From Pictodentalium vernedei (lineage: Eukaryota; Mollusca; Scaphopoda; Dentaliida; Dentaliidae), in the NCBI GenBank assembly GCA_031216915.1, contig CM062290.1, positions 254,206,581 through 254,270,580 of the forward strand: a DNA stretch of 64,000 bases, written 5' to 3'. The notes below the pieces were generated by a model, which was given only the letters and a program-made list of their open reading frames with translations, had not been told where the DNA came from and did no database searches. This document shows positions 1 to 10,935 of this stretch, one piece after another (position 1 is the stretch's first letter; every line of letters starts with the position of its first letter). Position numbers and translations under genes: made by a program.

Positions 1-495
1 CTCAAGTAGTATCGCAACCATCTGTTATGTATAAGTTGGCTTATTCTCTGAATTCTAAAAAAGAAGTCTCCCAGGGTGTGACTTGAGTGACAGTGCGGCA
101 CCCCCCGCGCGGCTACGCCCAATTTCTGAGAATGATTTCCACTAACTCTGGTCCGCTTTGCTGTGGTGTGCGCTACTCAGAGAGCTGCTCCCGCTACACG
201 CGGTTAAGTTTTCACGCAGCGCCGAGCCTGCTACCACGGTAGGTTCATTACTCTCCCTCTTTCTGCGAAAGAGATGCTGTGATTGGCTTATCGAATCTCT
301 CAAGTAGTATCGCAACCATCTGTTATGTATAACTTGGTTCATTCTTCGAAATCCAAAGACGAGGGACGGTGCGGCGCCACGCGCGACCCTACGCCTAATT
401 CATGAGAATGATTTCCACTAACACCGGTTCGTATTGCTGTGGTTTGCGCCACCCAGAGAGTCGCTACCCGTACGCGGCTAAGTTGTCTTTTAGGA
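1..495. repeat. Diverged tandem duplication, period about 298 bp
   Basis: The opening sequence CTCAAGTAGTATCGCAACC recurs at position 299. The two copies can be followed for about 195 bp through GAGAATGATTTCCACTAAC and a GCGCCAC/CAGAGAG block, with many substitutions and small indels. The window starts inside the first copy, so the array may extend further left. No coding potential was recognised. It could be a satellite fragment or a local duplication. Confidence 0.8.
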
Positions 496-1492
496 CTAAT
501 TATTCTTAACATCTGAAGTCGTGGACGTTCAATCTCCCCATTCCCTCCCCTCCTTTAAACTGTTCTAAACACGCCCGTATATACACTATGGCGCAGACCA
601 CAAAGGGAAGCCGACCAATGAAAGCAGGTCTCCCAGAACGAGGCTAGACCCGCCGCACATACAAGAAAGATATCTCAGGGCGAAGCGTCGTCGGAGCGCG
701 GGAACAGACCTGAAGCTCGGCCGCTGTAATATTTATAACGTTGTGAAGACTATTTCTTTGGTGATAAAATGTGGGCACTCAAAGTAACAGGAACCGAATT
801 AAATGTTCCCTACGTACTTTGTTGCCGTCAAATACGCCCAGATGCGATCCGTATCTTGACCCGCACACATCATTTCGGTAATTAAGCGTGATCAGGCATT
901 TTGCAATTCTGTACAGCAAAAGTGCACCATATGTGGATTTAATGCTATAAAATTGTTTTGAGAATGACACTTTAAAATGACAACATTCGTATACTCTGCG
1001 ACAACATCGGCACACATGAAACCACACCGCAGTCAATACGGGTAGGCAATAGCGACGAGCTGGATAAATTGTGTTCATCGCCCCACCCAGCATAGATGTT
1101 AGCATGACTGCTGGGTGCTGCCCTTAGCTTGACCCTGCCCCGACCCACTCTTAAAAGTCACTACACTCGTACACGCGCCGACAACATCGATCGATTGGCT
1201 TATTCAAGCATGGCTGACTCCCGTTTGTCTCATTTTCTGAATTTAACACTCACTGATCTTCTGCCTGATCCTCCCACTTTGCTTAAGACAGTATTTTATA
1301 GCTGCTTTTATAATTTGGACCCTACTCACTTTGGCAGATGTGTTTTCGTTTTATCATCGAGGCATCGTGGTTGATTCAATACTGTAACATAAGTGTGGTT
1401 GTTATACTTTTGGAATTTTGAATTATAAATGCTAGTAAAGATGCGTATACTTTATCAAACATTAAGTTCATCCTTTTAATTTGAACGTTAGA
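496..1492. other. No recognised gene
   Basis: I see only short open frames here (about 108 codons on the minus strand at 779-1105 and 81 codons on the plus strand at 1129-1374). They have no recognisable motif and no splice context. Nothing repetitive was matched elsewhere in the window. Confidence 0.5.
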
Positions 1493-1538
1493 AATTTGAC
1501 CTAGACACGAGGCTTGCCGAGTGTCGGGGTTAAATATC
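1493..1538. repeat. Short hairpin repeat, copy 1
   Basis: An imperfect palindrome with arms ATTTGACC..AGACAC and GTGTC.GGGT.AAAT around a GAGGCTTGCC core. A related hairpin lies at 18224-18266. The shared core AGACACGAGGCTTGC suggests a dispersed palindromic MITE or its remnant. Confidence 0.6.
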
Positions 1539-1721
1539 TTTCCCCGAGGATGAGAATTCTCCATCTCCACGCCTACGTAACTCAGGGATGATTCTTCTCC
1601 CACCATACGTCACAGTATGCCATTGAATCAAACTACTGTCCGTGTGATTGAAAGTTTACTGCCCTCCCGATTGCTTGTAGACGAAACATATTGAAGCGAG
1701 TTGAAACAGGTGATGTTCATG

Positions 1722-1759
1722 TGACGTCACTTTCGAAATTGTGGCTTTCGGTGACGTCA
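1722..1759. promoter_or_regulatory. Two TGACGTCA (CRE-like) palindromes 30 bp apart
   Basis: TGACGTCA occurs at 1722-1729 and 1752-1759, followed by ATGTGACATG. The 8-mer is the consensus cAMP-response element. However, no gene start is visible nearby, and similar CRE/E-box words sit inside the foldback repeats of this window, so a chance or repeat-derived origin is likely. Confidence 0.25.
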
Positions 1760-1899
1760 TGTGACATGTAGTGGAGAAAAAACATCCAAGAGTGAGGTGG
1801 GAGAAAGGATGGGTAGCTGAATTAACAAGAACGAGACGAAATGTATGTTGATGAAATTCAGACAATGATGACATGGTCTGGTGATTATTAAATATTCAA

Positions 1900-2379
1900 A
1901 TGAAAATGTCACGTGGGGTGTGTGATATAGATTTGCCTCACTAGATATCCTGGACGCGTGTGTCTTAATAGGTAGAATTTCGATCAGATCGCAAACCAGC
2001 TAGGATCCGGTAGACATTCCCTATCCGCATTTCTAATCAAAGTATTGTATATTCGCGCTAGACTGTGCAATTTGTATGAAACAAACAGTAGTGGTGGTTT
2101 AGGGAACCGACAGAATGAACCTCCACGTGTTTTCCATCGACTTTCAGAGTTATAATACCTATCTAGGTAATTAATTGGCCGGAGGACTGGGTAGCCGTAC
2201 GCAGTGGGGGAGGGAGGGACGATCAGACATATGTAGTGTCTGTATGTGCACAGTTAAACCTAAAAGCCCTGTTATGAATTAGCCGAAAAGCACTTCACTC
2301 TGCGCGTTGATAGGCGTTATGACCGTGGTCGTGCTATGACGATAGTAAGACATCACATTCTGTACACACACCCTATTTA
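1900..2379. other. Unannotated stretch
   Basis: No coding region, repeat match or strong secondary structure was recognised. The sequence is ordinary AT-rich intergenic DNA. Confidence 0.5.
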
Positions 2380-2446
2380 CAAGCAATGTTTCAGCCAATG
2401 AACCGCCGGGTTTAACTCGGGGGTTTATTGGCTGAAACATTGCTTG
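2380..2446. repeat. 67-bp hairpin with CCAAT/ATTGG arms
   Basis: CAAGCAATGTTTCAGCCAAT and its reverse complement flank a GC-rich centre (CCGGGTTT..CTCGGGGG). The same hairpin, with a different GC centre, forms the middle of the TA-flanked MITE at 27890-28145. This copy lacks the outer TIRs of that MITE, so it is either a truncated copy or a different element sharing the core. Confidence 0.8.
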
Positions 2447-3287
2447 CGCTTTCTCTTGATAACCAGGAGAATCTCTCGTGCTTTGGATACCATTCGATAA
2501 GGAAATTTCGCAATTCCTACGGAAAATTATATCAAAATAAGCGCTAAGTTCGCGACAGGTCTTCTATTTGTAACTGCATGTATATGAAGATCACATCCAA
2601 ATGGTCAAGTGGAACAGTGTCGAAGTGTGTCTATGGATTGTTGACTGTCCGGCGCTTAGTCTCCAATAATACTACCAATCTGACCAACGAAATGCTCTCG
2701 TCTCGCTCTTACTAACACGTCTTAAATTATGAGTTCAAGTTTATGCAAACCAGCATGCGTGTTTGTGGGGTGCGGAGGTTTGATGGGGTGGGGGAGTTCT
2801 TGGTTTAGTATTCTAAGAAGAGTATGTGATTGGTTAGAGTATTCAGTTGAGCGTAAAGGTTTGAAACAACACTACACAGAACACATGTCCAAACAATCTG
2901 TCAGTGTATCACAGTGAATGAATCAATGATATTGAGATAAATTAGCAAAACATTTTACAGGTTCATTTAATGCAAAGAATATCAAGTTGTGTTAGTAATG
3001 ATTACCCAGGATGGGACGTTACCACGTGGGGAAATTCGAAGCCCTAAATTGAAAAAAATGGAAAATATATTTCAGACGGGGCTCAAGTGTAATTTTTTTC
3101 AGACTTGTCTAGAATTTGGACAAACTATGGAGTTTTTAGACTGGATGTAAAGAAAGCCCTCTAAATATTGATAGAAAGGTAATAAAAATACAACCAAATA
3201 TTGATTTGTAATTGGAATATTTTACCACGAAGATCCTAAGTTGGATAATTTACAGTCGGGGTAGCTGCACAAATAGAATTCCGCATC
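2447..3287. other. Unannotated stretch
   Basis: No gene was recognised. A 62-codon plus-strand frame at 2729-2917 has no motif or supporting context. The sequence becomes AT-rich towards 3200. Confidence 0.5.
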
Positions 3288-3556
3288 TTAACCCTTTATC
3301 TAACGAATCGGCTGCATCAGCCCGGGGAATTTACACTCTAAAATCAATTGGGTGAAAAATTTAGTTCATATTCACTCAACCCAGTTGATTTGGGTTGATT
3401 TTTAACTCAACTGATTTTAAAGTGTTCAAATTCAGCAATTAAAAAAAACTTTTTCGAAAAATTGAACAAAAAACATATGATTTGACCCCTTTGGAACAAG
3501 CTCTTCGAAAGAATTAAAATAACATAACTTGAAATCGTGTGTTGGTAAAGGGTTAA
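3288..3556. mobile_element. TTAA-flanked palindromic MITE (piggyBac-like), copy 1, carrying a nested MITE
   Basis: The element is bounded by TTAA at 3288-3291 and 3553-3556. Its outer ends read CCCTTTATC and GGTAAAGGG. The inner part has the family signature (TTTCGAAAAAT, CATATGA, GACCCCTTTGGAAC). A second element (3333-3425) sits inside the left arm, so this copy was present first. Ends beginning CCCTTT next to a TTAA duplication are typical of piggyBac-type elements. No transposase is encoded. Confidence 0.8.
3333..3425. mobile_element. MITE of the ACACTCTAAAATCA family, copy 1 (nested)
   Basis: Ends read ACACTCTAAAATCA and TGATTTTAAAGTGT. The middle is a palindrome built from GGGTTCA/TGAACCC and CAACCCAGTTGATTTGGGTTGA words. 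Related copies lie at 14621-14717, 21785-21916, 36985-37115 and, more diverged, 45680-45773. It is non-coding and lies inside the TTAA MITE at 3288-3556. Confidence 0.85.
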
Positions 3557-3689
3557 AATCTGTAGTTGAAAAAAAATTGATCGGTGGGAGGGGGACTACT
3601 AATCGAATTCCCCACTTGTTGGAAATTATCTAGTAGTAGTTGTTTGCCTACCGGGTAGGGGTGGGGTGCAATTGGAAATTTGGAGGCGG

Positions 3690-4050
3690 ACATCTCACGC
3701 CCATAACTCTAGAAAAAGAACGGGATAAACCCCATTACTTGTGGATATTCTATTGCAAGACGGTCCATGAGCATACCAAGAATAAATCAAATCGAACATA
3801 CAGTGAATGCAATACAGAGGTCGAGAGAATTTTTCCAAGTCGAAAGAGCGAAAAGGGCCATAACTCTGGGAAAAATAATTGGATAGAACCAGTTCCATGT
3901 GTATACCCCCCCCCCCCTCCCCCACGGGTCTATCAGCATTCCAAAGGAGATCCAAATCCGACAGATGGCTTTGAAATTACAATGCAACGTTTGTACGGAC
4001 AGACGAACCGACAGGCGGACGGACGGACGGACGGACGGACATCACTAGAT
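3690..4050. repeat. CATAACTCT-type repeat ending in (GGAC)n
   Basis: The phrase CATAACTCT.G..AAAA occurs twice (about 3701 and 3859). The block closes with a (ACGG)n tetranucleotide tract near 4010-4040. A similar layout (GGCATAACTCTGG.., then (ACGG)n) lies at 37340-37620. The open reading frame across it is a by-product of the repeat. This looks like a dispersed non-autonomous repeat with a microsatellite tail. Confidence 0.6.
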
Positions 4051-4088
4051 ACCCCCGAATCCTCCTTTGGAGGTCGAGGCATGATAAA

Positions 4089-4313
4089 GGGTGAGCTTGT
4101 ATAGTGAGGATTAAGGACAAGATAGACTTAATGAAACTCTACTATCTCAACTGTTTGGTAAACTCTCCCCGACATGCGATGGTGTAAATGTTCCAGAATA
4201 TTTGGAATTCGAACATAAAGACAGGGTGGGTAGACCAAGTGAGGAAGTTAATGGAGAACTATTCGATGGATATCTCAGACTCGAAAGTGGGCATAACCCA
4301 GGGTAAGAAAATC

Positions 4314-4362
<49 letters not shown>

Positions 4363-4966
4363 GAGGGGAGGGAGAGGGGAGGGGAGGGAGAGGAGAGGGG
4401 AGAGGAGGGGAGAGAGAGAGGAGAGGGGCGAATTTTATCATGAATTAGCGAGATAGGAGTCAAAGCAAAAGGATCTGCAGGCGGGCTGAGCCATAAAGAG
4501 AAGCCAGGATTTGGAGAGTACCTTGATGGCACCTTTGAGGGTCACTGTTCAAGGGGGGTCGCGGTCGCTAGAGATTAAGAGAAAACTGAGAAACACGATG
4601 AAACGGAATGCCAAATGTGTAATCTAGAAGTAGTGGAGATTCTGGAACACTTTCCATTGGACTGTCCAAAATACCAGTCTAATAGAATAAGATTCACCGG
4701 GAGCATGATGAGGAAGTGGGATGGGAGAATGAAGGACATGTGGTGGTAGGTGACGCAAAGGAGAGGGTTAATATGTTAATATACGCTTATCGGAGAGATT
4801 GGGAAGAATGTGGTATGGGATGTCATCAAACAGTTCGTCTCAGAGTGTTGGGAGGAGAGGAGAGGCGTGGGGATAAGGAGGCATTTTGGAACACGGAGGT
4901 AATCAAGGCCTTCTCACCTGCGAAGCGCGACAAATCAGCGGCCTGTCAAAGTGTTATTATATTATA
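4089..4966 (+). pseudogene. 3' fragment of a non-LTR retrotransposon (same family as 23799-25236)
   Basis: From GGGTGAGCTTG onward the sequence runs parallel to 24455-25236: the LNYLVNLPDSRW-type segment, the TGGGTAGACCAAGTGAGG segment, and the post-RT zinc-binding region (the DNA encodes CxMC..E..EILEHF.LDCPKYQ). Finally comes the 3' end ACAAATCAGCGGCC.GTCAAAGTGTTATTAT. All frames are broken. Relative to the 24-kb copy, a (GA)n tract has expanded inside it (4316-4431). It is a dead, 5'-truncated copy lacking the RT catalytic core. Confidence 0.75.
4316..4431. repeat. (GA)n / GGGGA purine tract
   Basis: About 115 bp of pure (AG)n followed by GGGGAGGGAGAGG purine-only sequence. At the corresponding place the LINE copy at 24680 has only CAGAGAAAGGG, so the tract grew after insertion. 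The open frames here (RERERE on plus, SLSLSL on minus) are artefacts of the repeat. Confidence 0.9.
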
Positions 4967-5166
4967 ATATGACATATACGTATAACAACTACACATTCCT
5001 CACAGTTTCTTTGGACCCTCTGTGCCAAAACCCCCAACCAAGCGTCTCTAATCAATTAATTGCCTAAATAGTAACTATAATTCTGACACCTTTGGGAACC
5101 ACGAGAAAAGTGGATCAGTCCCTGTTTATTAAGTAGGGGTGGGGGTGGGGGTAGATAAGTTCTGCT

Positions 5167-5290
5167 TTACCTCTTTACCTAACGAACCGGCCGCCTCCGC
5201 CCGCGTAATAGCAGATAATAAAATATTATTTAAAAAAAAAATTCAACAAAACTATATCATGCGACCTCTCATTGGAACGAGCAACAAACG
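5167..5290. mobile_element. Partial TTAA-family MITE (one arm)
   Basis: TTTACCTAACGAACCGGCCGCC..CCGCCCGCGTAATA followed by TTCAACAAAACTATATCATGCGACC.CTCATTGGAACGAGC matches one arm of the element at 5313-5561 and stops at the palindrome centre. It lies directly beside that full copy. The outer TTAA is lost (CTTTACC..). Confidence 0.7.
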
Positions 5291-5312
5291 TTAAAAAATG
5301 GAAAAATAATAT

Positions 5313-5561
5313 TTAACCCTTTACCCAATGCAGGCGATATCAAAATGTATTAATTCAAAGATCATTTTTTAATTTGTTTCGAAAAATTTCACCAAAACCA
5401 TATCATGTGACCCCTCAATGGAACGAGCTCGACGAGCTCGTTCCAAAGAGGGGTCACACGATATGGTTTTATTGAAATTTTTCGAAAAATAATATTTTTT
5501 CAGCTGCTGAATCTGCATATTACGCGGGCGGATGTGGGCGATTCCTTGGGTAAAGGGTTAA
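5313..5561. mobile_element. TTAA-flanked palindromic MITE (piggyBac-like), full copy
   Basis: TTAA-CCCTTTACCC at the left and GGGTAAAGGG-TTAA at the right. The arms are near-complementary throughout and meet at GGAACGAGCTCGACGAGCTC, so the whole 249 bp can fold into one hairpin. It encodes no protein and would need a transposase in trans. Confidence 0.88.
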
Positions 5562-7584
5562 AGTATTAAATTTTGATATCGTATACGTTGTTCAAAGGGT
5601 TACTGGTAAAATAGGATCCGATAACCAATGTCTGGGATGGAAGTCCTCTAACGTAAGCAGAACAGATATAAATGATTGGCTAATCGTGACTTCATTCCTA
5701 TGTTGTGGCCAAGGTATTGTCGCAGATGCTCAAATTGATCTTAACCACAATAAATGAATAAATAAATAAAGATAAATAAATAAAAAGAACGGAAGGGAAC
5801 AGTGAGCTCTGTCAAACGTCACTAAATTGGATAAAATGCTAATTGCATTATGGGAAACGTTTGCGTCTTGAAATTTTTACATTTCAACATCAGTGCACAG
5901 AGGGTTAAGTATTATATGCAATGGCGACACTTTCGTTTGGGCAAATCAATCAAAACAGCGGAATATCCCCAACGCTTTTCTCTTACAGATGTTACACTAA
6001 CATGGTGTTCAAGCAACTATGGTACGAAGTGGTGTCAAAATGTATGTTGTTCTTCGGTGACTTCTAAATCAAATATTTGCTGGTAAGTTTGACATTTTAT
6101 TAACAATACTATTTTTTTTCAGTCAGTACGCCGAATTTACGGTAGACCAAAAACTTCGACATGACGCCACAATCTAAAACCATTCTGTCTCCACTCCTTC
6201 GAAACATAGAGGAAATCATACACATGATTACAGCAGGCGTGTGGTGGCGGTGGGGGCGGGGTCGTGGTGGAGGTCCATGCCATTTGGGAGCACAGGGATA
6301 ATTATGGTTATTTCATCTATGAATCGTGTCAAATCAGAGGCTGGCCGGCGTGTTATGTATGTCTTCACTCAGCAAATGTATTGGGGTAGGAGGGTGGTGG
6401 AGGCCAGAAGATAGCTTAAAAACGATGTTTCTGTGGTGGCCTTTAATGAGTGGTCAGGTGCGAGTTCAGGAATTGTGCGGCGGAGGGGTACCAGTGTTAT
6501 AACATGGTACGAACCATTGTGGGCATAATGTTTTGGAACGTTGTGGTGTGAGACAACGTACGACGTAAGGGAGAGAATCCCGGTGTGCAAAGAAATGTAA
6601 CAACAGAATTATGAACACAATTTATTAAACAACCAGACTGCTAATGGTCGCGGAAGATGGGGTGGGAATCTCTTTTCAAATGGTTAAATTGTACATCATG
6701 GTATTGTCTCCCGAATACTGTGGTGTACCATGGTATTTTGGATTCAATACATGGTTTCATGGTATTCCTTAATATACAGCTGCCTGGAGCCGCCGAGGCA
6801 ATTTCCTTTCGTGTGAGATTTACGACTGATTTCCATACAACTGGATTGCTCGAGCGCTTACTGGTCACGAAAGGAAAGTGTCTCTTGGCCGCCTACATGG
6901 GCGGGGGCAGTGGTTGCTACAAACAAACAGTATTCAATCGGGGGGGGGGGGGGGGAGGGGATCATCAATTTTTGTCCGGACACAAGGCTGGGGTGGATGG
7001 GTAAGTCAGCGGCTCTGAAAACACGTTTTTTCCATGCCTTGAATTTTTCTCCTATGAGCTCTTATCTTTCAAATACGTGATGCATATTGATCAAGGAAGC
7101 TTTTGTAGGCTTTTTGCCACCACCCCATCCCCTCTGGCTTATCGGGGGTGATTAGTAGTACAGGACAGGGACTCGCCATCAGTGGTTTACAATTTTGAAA
7201 AAAATAAAGCAATTTAAACGAATTATCATTTATGTAATCTAACATAAATGTAATCTGATTAGATCTGACAATAAAAAAGACTCTTCTCACCGTGAATAGT
7301 AGACATCATACAATGGCATAATGCTATTTCCCACTGACAACTTTCACGGATTCTCATTATGTAGTTATGAATTTCAGTAATATAATTGTATGAGCAAAAT
7401 GTAGGGTTATTATTGATCTTTCAAGCCTTGGGCTTAGTGGGTAGCCTTCAAATCAATTCCCTTCAATTTCTGATATACTGTCAGAAAGGCTGAACCATCA
7501 AATAGTCAGGACATCATATCTTATTGATAGGGAGTTCATCAACAGGGAAACTGATTCCCTGTTACCAAGCTGTTTATACAATGG
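5562..7584. other. Mostly unannotated; small LINE tail and low-complexity tracts
   Basis: 5750-5795 is an (AAAT)n-rich tract. 5790-5900 resembles 18565-18665 (GAGCTCTGT.AAA, then TAATTGCATTATG.GAAA), so it is a dispersed repeat. 6285-6350 is a LINE 3' end (separate entry). 6690-6770 repeats the word CATGGTAT several times. A pure G run starts near 6941. No gene was recognised; short open frames lack motifs. Confidence 0.5.
6285..6350 (+). mobile_element. LINE 3'-end fragment
   Basis: AGCACAGGGATAA..(about 20 bases)..CGTGTCAAATCAGAGGCTGGCCGGCGTGTTAT matches the terminal ~70 bp of the LINE copies ending at 25236 and 4966, which end in AAAGTGTTATTAT. Only the very 3' end is present, as expected of strong 5' truncation. 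Confidence 0.6.
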
Positions 7585-7845
7585 TGTAAACAGTATGTCA
7601 ATAGGGAATCCGTTGAGTTAATATGAATTTCAGCCATTCACCCCTGCACCACAGTGTATGACATATGTTGAGGAAGATACTGGATGCCTGGAGAGAAACC
7701 TGGCGTATGAGATCTGAAAACGTTGCAAACACATACAAGACACCTGGTTGGGTTATCTTATAACAGAAATAAAATTAACTTTAAAAAAATAAAGTATAGC
7801 AATCTGCCGCAACAAAGAATAAAATTAAATCATAGAATAAAGAGA
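7585..7845. repeat. Copy A, left part, of a dispersed repeat shared with 25236-25770
   Basis: Aligned with 25240 onward: AATATGAA.TTCAG.CATT, then TTGAGGA.GATACTGGAT, ACCTGGTTGGGTTATC, TTATAACAGAAATAAAATTAAC. At 7781-7784 this copy carries a plain TTAA where copy B has the inserted 25438-25688 MITE, so it serves as the empty site. Homology stops at about 7846, where a LINE begins. Confidence 0.8.
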
Positions 7846-10149
7846 GGGCACACCTTGGATCTAATTCTTGTTCGTCAAAGTAACACCACGTCAGTACAAA
7901 GTGACCATGTCACAGATCCAGCATTGTCTGATCATTATGCGGTCTTGGCCGAATTGACACTAGCAACTTCAAAAATTCCTCCCAAGAAAATTAATTTTCG
8001 AAAATATAAATTCATAAACATTGATGCTATGAAAATGGATATCAGTTCATCAATTCTGTGTTCGAACTATTTTTGTTCTAGTCATGATTCATCTGAGCAA
8101 GTGCTATCTTTGTTTGAAGAAACGCTTAAGGACATCATGGCTGAACATGCACCATCCAAGTCAAAAATTATAACTAATAGGGAAAAAGTGGAGTGGTTTA
8201 CAGAAGATGTTAGAGCTGCTAAACAACAGCGTCGCAGACTTGAGTATCTTTACAATAAAACGAAGCTTGAGGTTCACCGGCAAATGTTCTGCTACCAAAG
8301 AAATACCACTAATAAGATCATCAAAAAGGCGAAGCGGGAGTACTACAATTCTCTTATAGAGGAGTCATCTAATACAAGGGTGCTGTTCTCGATAACCAAT
8401 AGTCTCCTTGGTAAAGAACAAAAAGTCATTCTCCCAGATCATCTAAATACTGAAGAAATTCTGGAAGAATTTAGCGACTATTTCATAACTAAAATTCAAG
8501 TAATTCTGAATAGTATACCATCACATGAATCACCAGAGTTTGATCATCTTGACATAAAAAGTGATTTTTCTAATTTTCACTCTGTCTCAGAAGACGGCAT
8601 TCGAAAAATGATTTTATCATCATCCAATAAATCCAATGATCTAGATCAAATCCCAACATTCCTTTTAAAAGAGACAATTGATTATCTTCTGCCAGTCATA
8701 ATATCTATTATATCTGCATCCCTACATGAGGGGTTTGTTCCAAACGCATTGAAAAAAACACTTGTTACTCCACTCATCAAGAAACCATCTCTTGATCCTG
8801 ATAACCTGAAGAATTATCGACCAGTATCGAACCTCTCTTTCCTGTCTAAATTGTTGGAAAGGGTTGTTGCTTTACAACTCAAAAATCGTCTGCATGAAAA
8901 TGATCTTTTTAGAGCCCTTCCATTCTGCATATAAAGCCAACCACTGTACAGAAACTACCTTACCACGAGTCAGCAATGACATTATTAAATCAGTGTCTGG
9001 GGGTAAGGCTGTACTGCTTGTTCTCTTGGATTTGTCAGCAGCATTCGACACTGTCGACCATGGTATTCTCATGCAGACATTGACACAGCATGGCATATGT
9101 GGAACTGTCTTATCGTGGTTTGCATCATATCTAGAAGGCCACAGTCAACAAATATATATATCAAAAAGATCAGTTCAGAAAGCAGGACGTTAAAGTGTGG
9201 TGTTCCTCAGGGCTCAGTTCTTGAACCGCTCTTGTTTACTCTGTACACTTCTTCTCTGGGTCGCCTTCTTAAAAAGCATGGCATATCATATCACCTGTAC
9301 GCAGTCGACAACCAACTGTACATCACATTCTACCCATCTGTTCCTAGTGACTCCTTCACTGCAGTCAATAACATGGAAACTTGCATAAATCTTGTGCGGG
9401 AATGGATGATAGACTTTAAACTGAAAATGAATGACTCTAAAACTGAATTCTTAGTGATATCCGGGTTTCGCATGCCTACACCCAATGTTACATCAATTCT
9501 GGTTGGAAACAACATCACTATGAAAAGTGAATCGGCCAGGAATATTGGACTGATTATGGACTCCAATTTAAAACTAGACATCCGTACCAATAAAATATGT
9601 CAAAAATGCTACTTGCAGCTTCATAATACTGGAAGACTGCGACCTTATCTTATCCAGTCAGCACTTGAAAAACTTGTGCACTCCTTCATCACCTCACAAC
9701 TAGACTATTGTAATTCAGTGTTAGTGGGGCCGTCCCAGTGCCTGATTCAGAAGCTTCAAAAAGTTCAGAATACTGCTGCTAGGATAATTACTGGTACCAA
9801 AAGCTCTGAACACATAACACCTGTTTTAAGACAATTACATTGGCTTCAAGTTAAACAGAGAATTGATTTCAAAATATTGATCTTAGTATTCAAATGTATC
9901 CACAAAATGGCTCCAGTTTACCTGCAAGGGCTCCTCACTATATATAAACCAACGCGCAGTCTCCGATCTAAGAACCAAATTCAACTAGTTGTACCTTTTA
10001 GCAGATCTAATCAGGCTCCTGATCGTGTTTTCTCCATCGTGGGTCCCAGATTGTGGAATTCCCTGCCAATTAGTGTCAGAACTTCAGAAACTCTCGATGT
10101 CTTCAAAATAAATCTTAAAACTTTCCTATTTACTGAAACATTCTCCTAA
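7846..10149 (+). pseudogene. Endonuclease/reverse transcriptase ORF of the L2/CR1-like LINE, frameshifted
   Basis: The product would nick target DNA and copy the LINE RNA at the nick. The first block keeps the end of an APE endonuclease (THTLDLIL-type start, then ALSDHYAVLAEL with the SDH motif). RT motifs follow in order: LVTPLIKK..NYRPVSNLSFLSKLLERVV, then after a +1 shift near 8910 the block AYKANHCTETT..VLLDLSAAFDTVDH, and after a second shift between 9150 and 9190 the block CGVPQGSVLEPLLFTLY. The catalytic box reads YAVDNQLY instead of YADDTQLY, so one of the two metal-binding aspartates is missing. The C-terminal part (MAPVYLQGLL, then RLWNSLP) is well kept. With two frameshifts, a lost catalytic Asp and no 5' end, it is dead. 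RT family assignment is by motif only. Confidence 0.88.
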
Positions 10150-10278
10150 ACCTATCTAAGAGGCAACCAAAACAGATGTGACTCTTTATTTCAGAAAAGT
10201 GTATTTATTCCTGCCAAGCGTTTTAGAGCACTATTTTGTGGGTTTACGCTCTAGCAAATCAATTATTATTATTATTAT
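7846..10278 (+). mobile_element. 5'-truncated L2/CR1-like non-LTR retrotransposon
   Basis: The element starts inside the endonuclease domain, runs through a full RT region, and ends with the 3' motif GCGTTTTAGAGCACT..GGGTTTACGCTCTAGCAAATCAA followed by (ATT)n at 10261-10278. That tail style, with a GCG..CACT..GCTCTA hairpin and a short ATT repeat, is common in L2-type elements. On both sides the sequence returns to the repeat shared with 25.2-27.2 kb, so the LINE landed inside copy A. Confidence 0.85.
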
Positions 10279-10935
10279 TTCCGATACCAAAGAATCACCC
10301 TCATCATATTGACTATTGACAGCTTCAATACAACATTGAGCTGACTGCCTCTACGAATTGTACACTTGACAATGCTTAATAAATTCATATTTGGCTGACG
10401 AAAGTAAAATTGAGTGTAGAAATGGGAAGAAACAGAAAGAAGGAGTAGAAATAGCAACGAATACAGTGGTGATACCAGGTAACACATCACAATGTTCAAC
10501 ACATTTCACACCTGTTCCTGCTACACTTGTCTTAATATTGTTCAGGTAGAATGTCAGTATATGCTAAATACTCTCCTGATTACCCATGTATAAATGACTG
10601 TCCATGTCTGTTAGAAAGTTTTAATAAATTCATAAATTTGCCAAGAAATGGGACCAAATTCCGAGCATCTTCATTAGCTGGTTGTGGGTAGATTAAATGT
10701 CGATAATGGTTACTTGGTTATTGGAACAATACAAACCATGTTCCAGCAAATATACCTGTTGAAATTGACAAAGCAGTCTATGTGCGATTTACTCTAATTT
10801 TGGAGGTGTGTGTGTGGGGGGGGGGGGGGGGGGGGAGGGGGTTACCAAATTTCAAAATAAAATATTTTCCTTAAAACAAAAGGGTTGGGTGAGTGCCCAA
10901 GGGTCGGAAAAAACCTTTTTGCGCCTAGTGCCCCT
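10279..10935. repeat. Copy A, right part, of the repeat shared with 26545-27180
   Basis: GATACCAAAGAATCACCCTCATCA..TTGACAG.TTCAATACAACATT.AGCTGACTGCCT runs colinear with 26555 onward, through ATTCAGTATATG, GCTGGTTGTGGGTAGATTAAATGTC and CTCTAATTTTGG. The copies differ where copy A has a (GT)n(G)n expansion at 10804-10848. No protein is evident. Confidence 0.8.
10804..10848. repeat. (GT)n-(G)n composite tract
   Basis: GGTGTGTGTGTG runs into more than 20 consecutive G. The orthologous point in copy B (27078-27090) is only GGGGGGTGGGT, so the tract expanded in copy A. The same (GT)n(G)n architecture appears at 19308-19342 and 51337-51368, and on the opposite strand at 53421-53453. Confidence 0.85.

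Noticed and set aside
1129..1374. 81-codon frame as a small gene
   Set aside because: No motif, no start context or splice evidence; length is within chance expectation.
3640..4104. 154-codon plus-strand frame as a gene
   Set aside because: It spans a CATAACTCT-type repeat and the (GGAC)n tract, and contains a C-run-encoded proline stretch. No domain or splice context.
4188..4532. Open frames rich in RERERE or SLSLSL
   Set aside because: Artefact of the (GA)n purine tract inside a dead LINE fragment.
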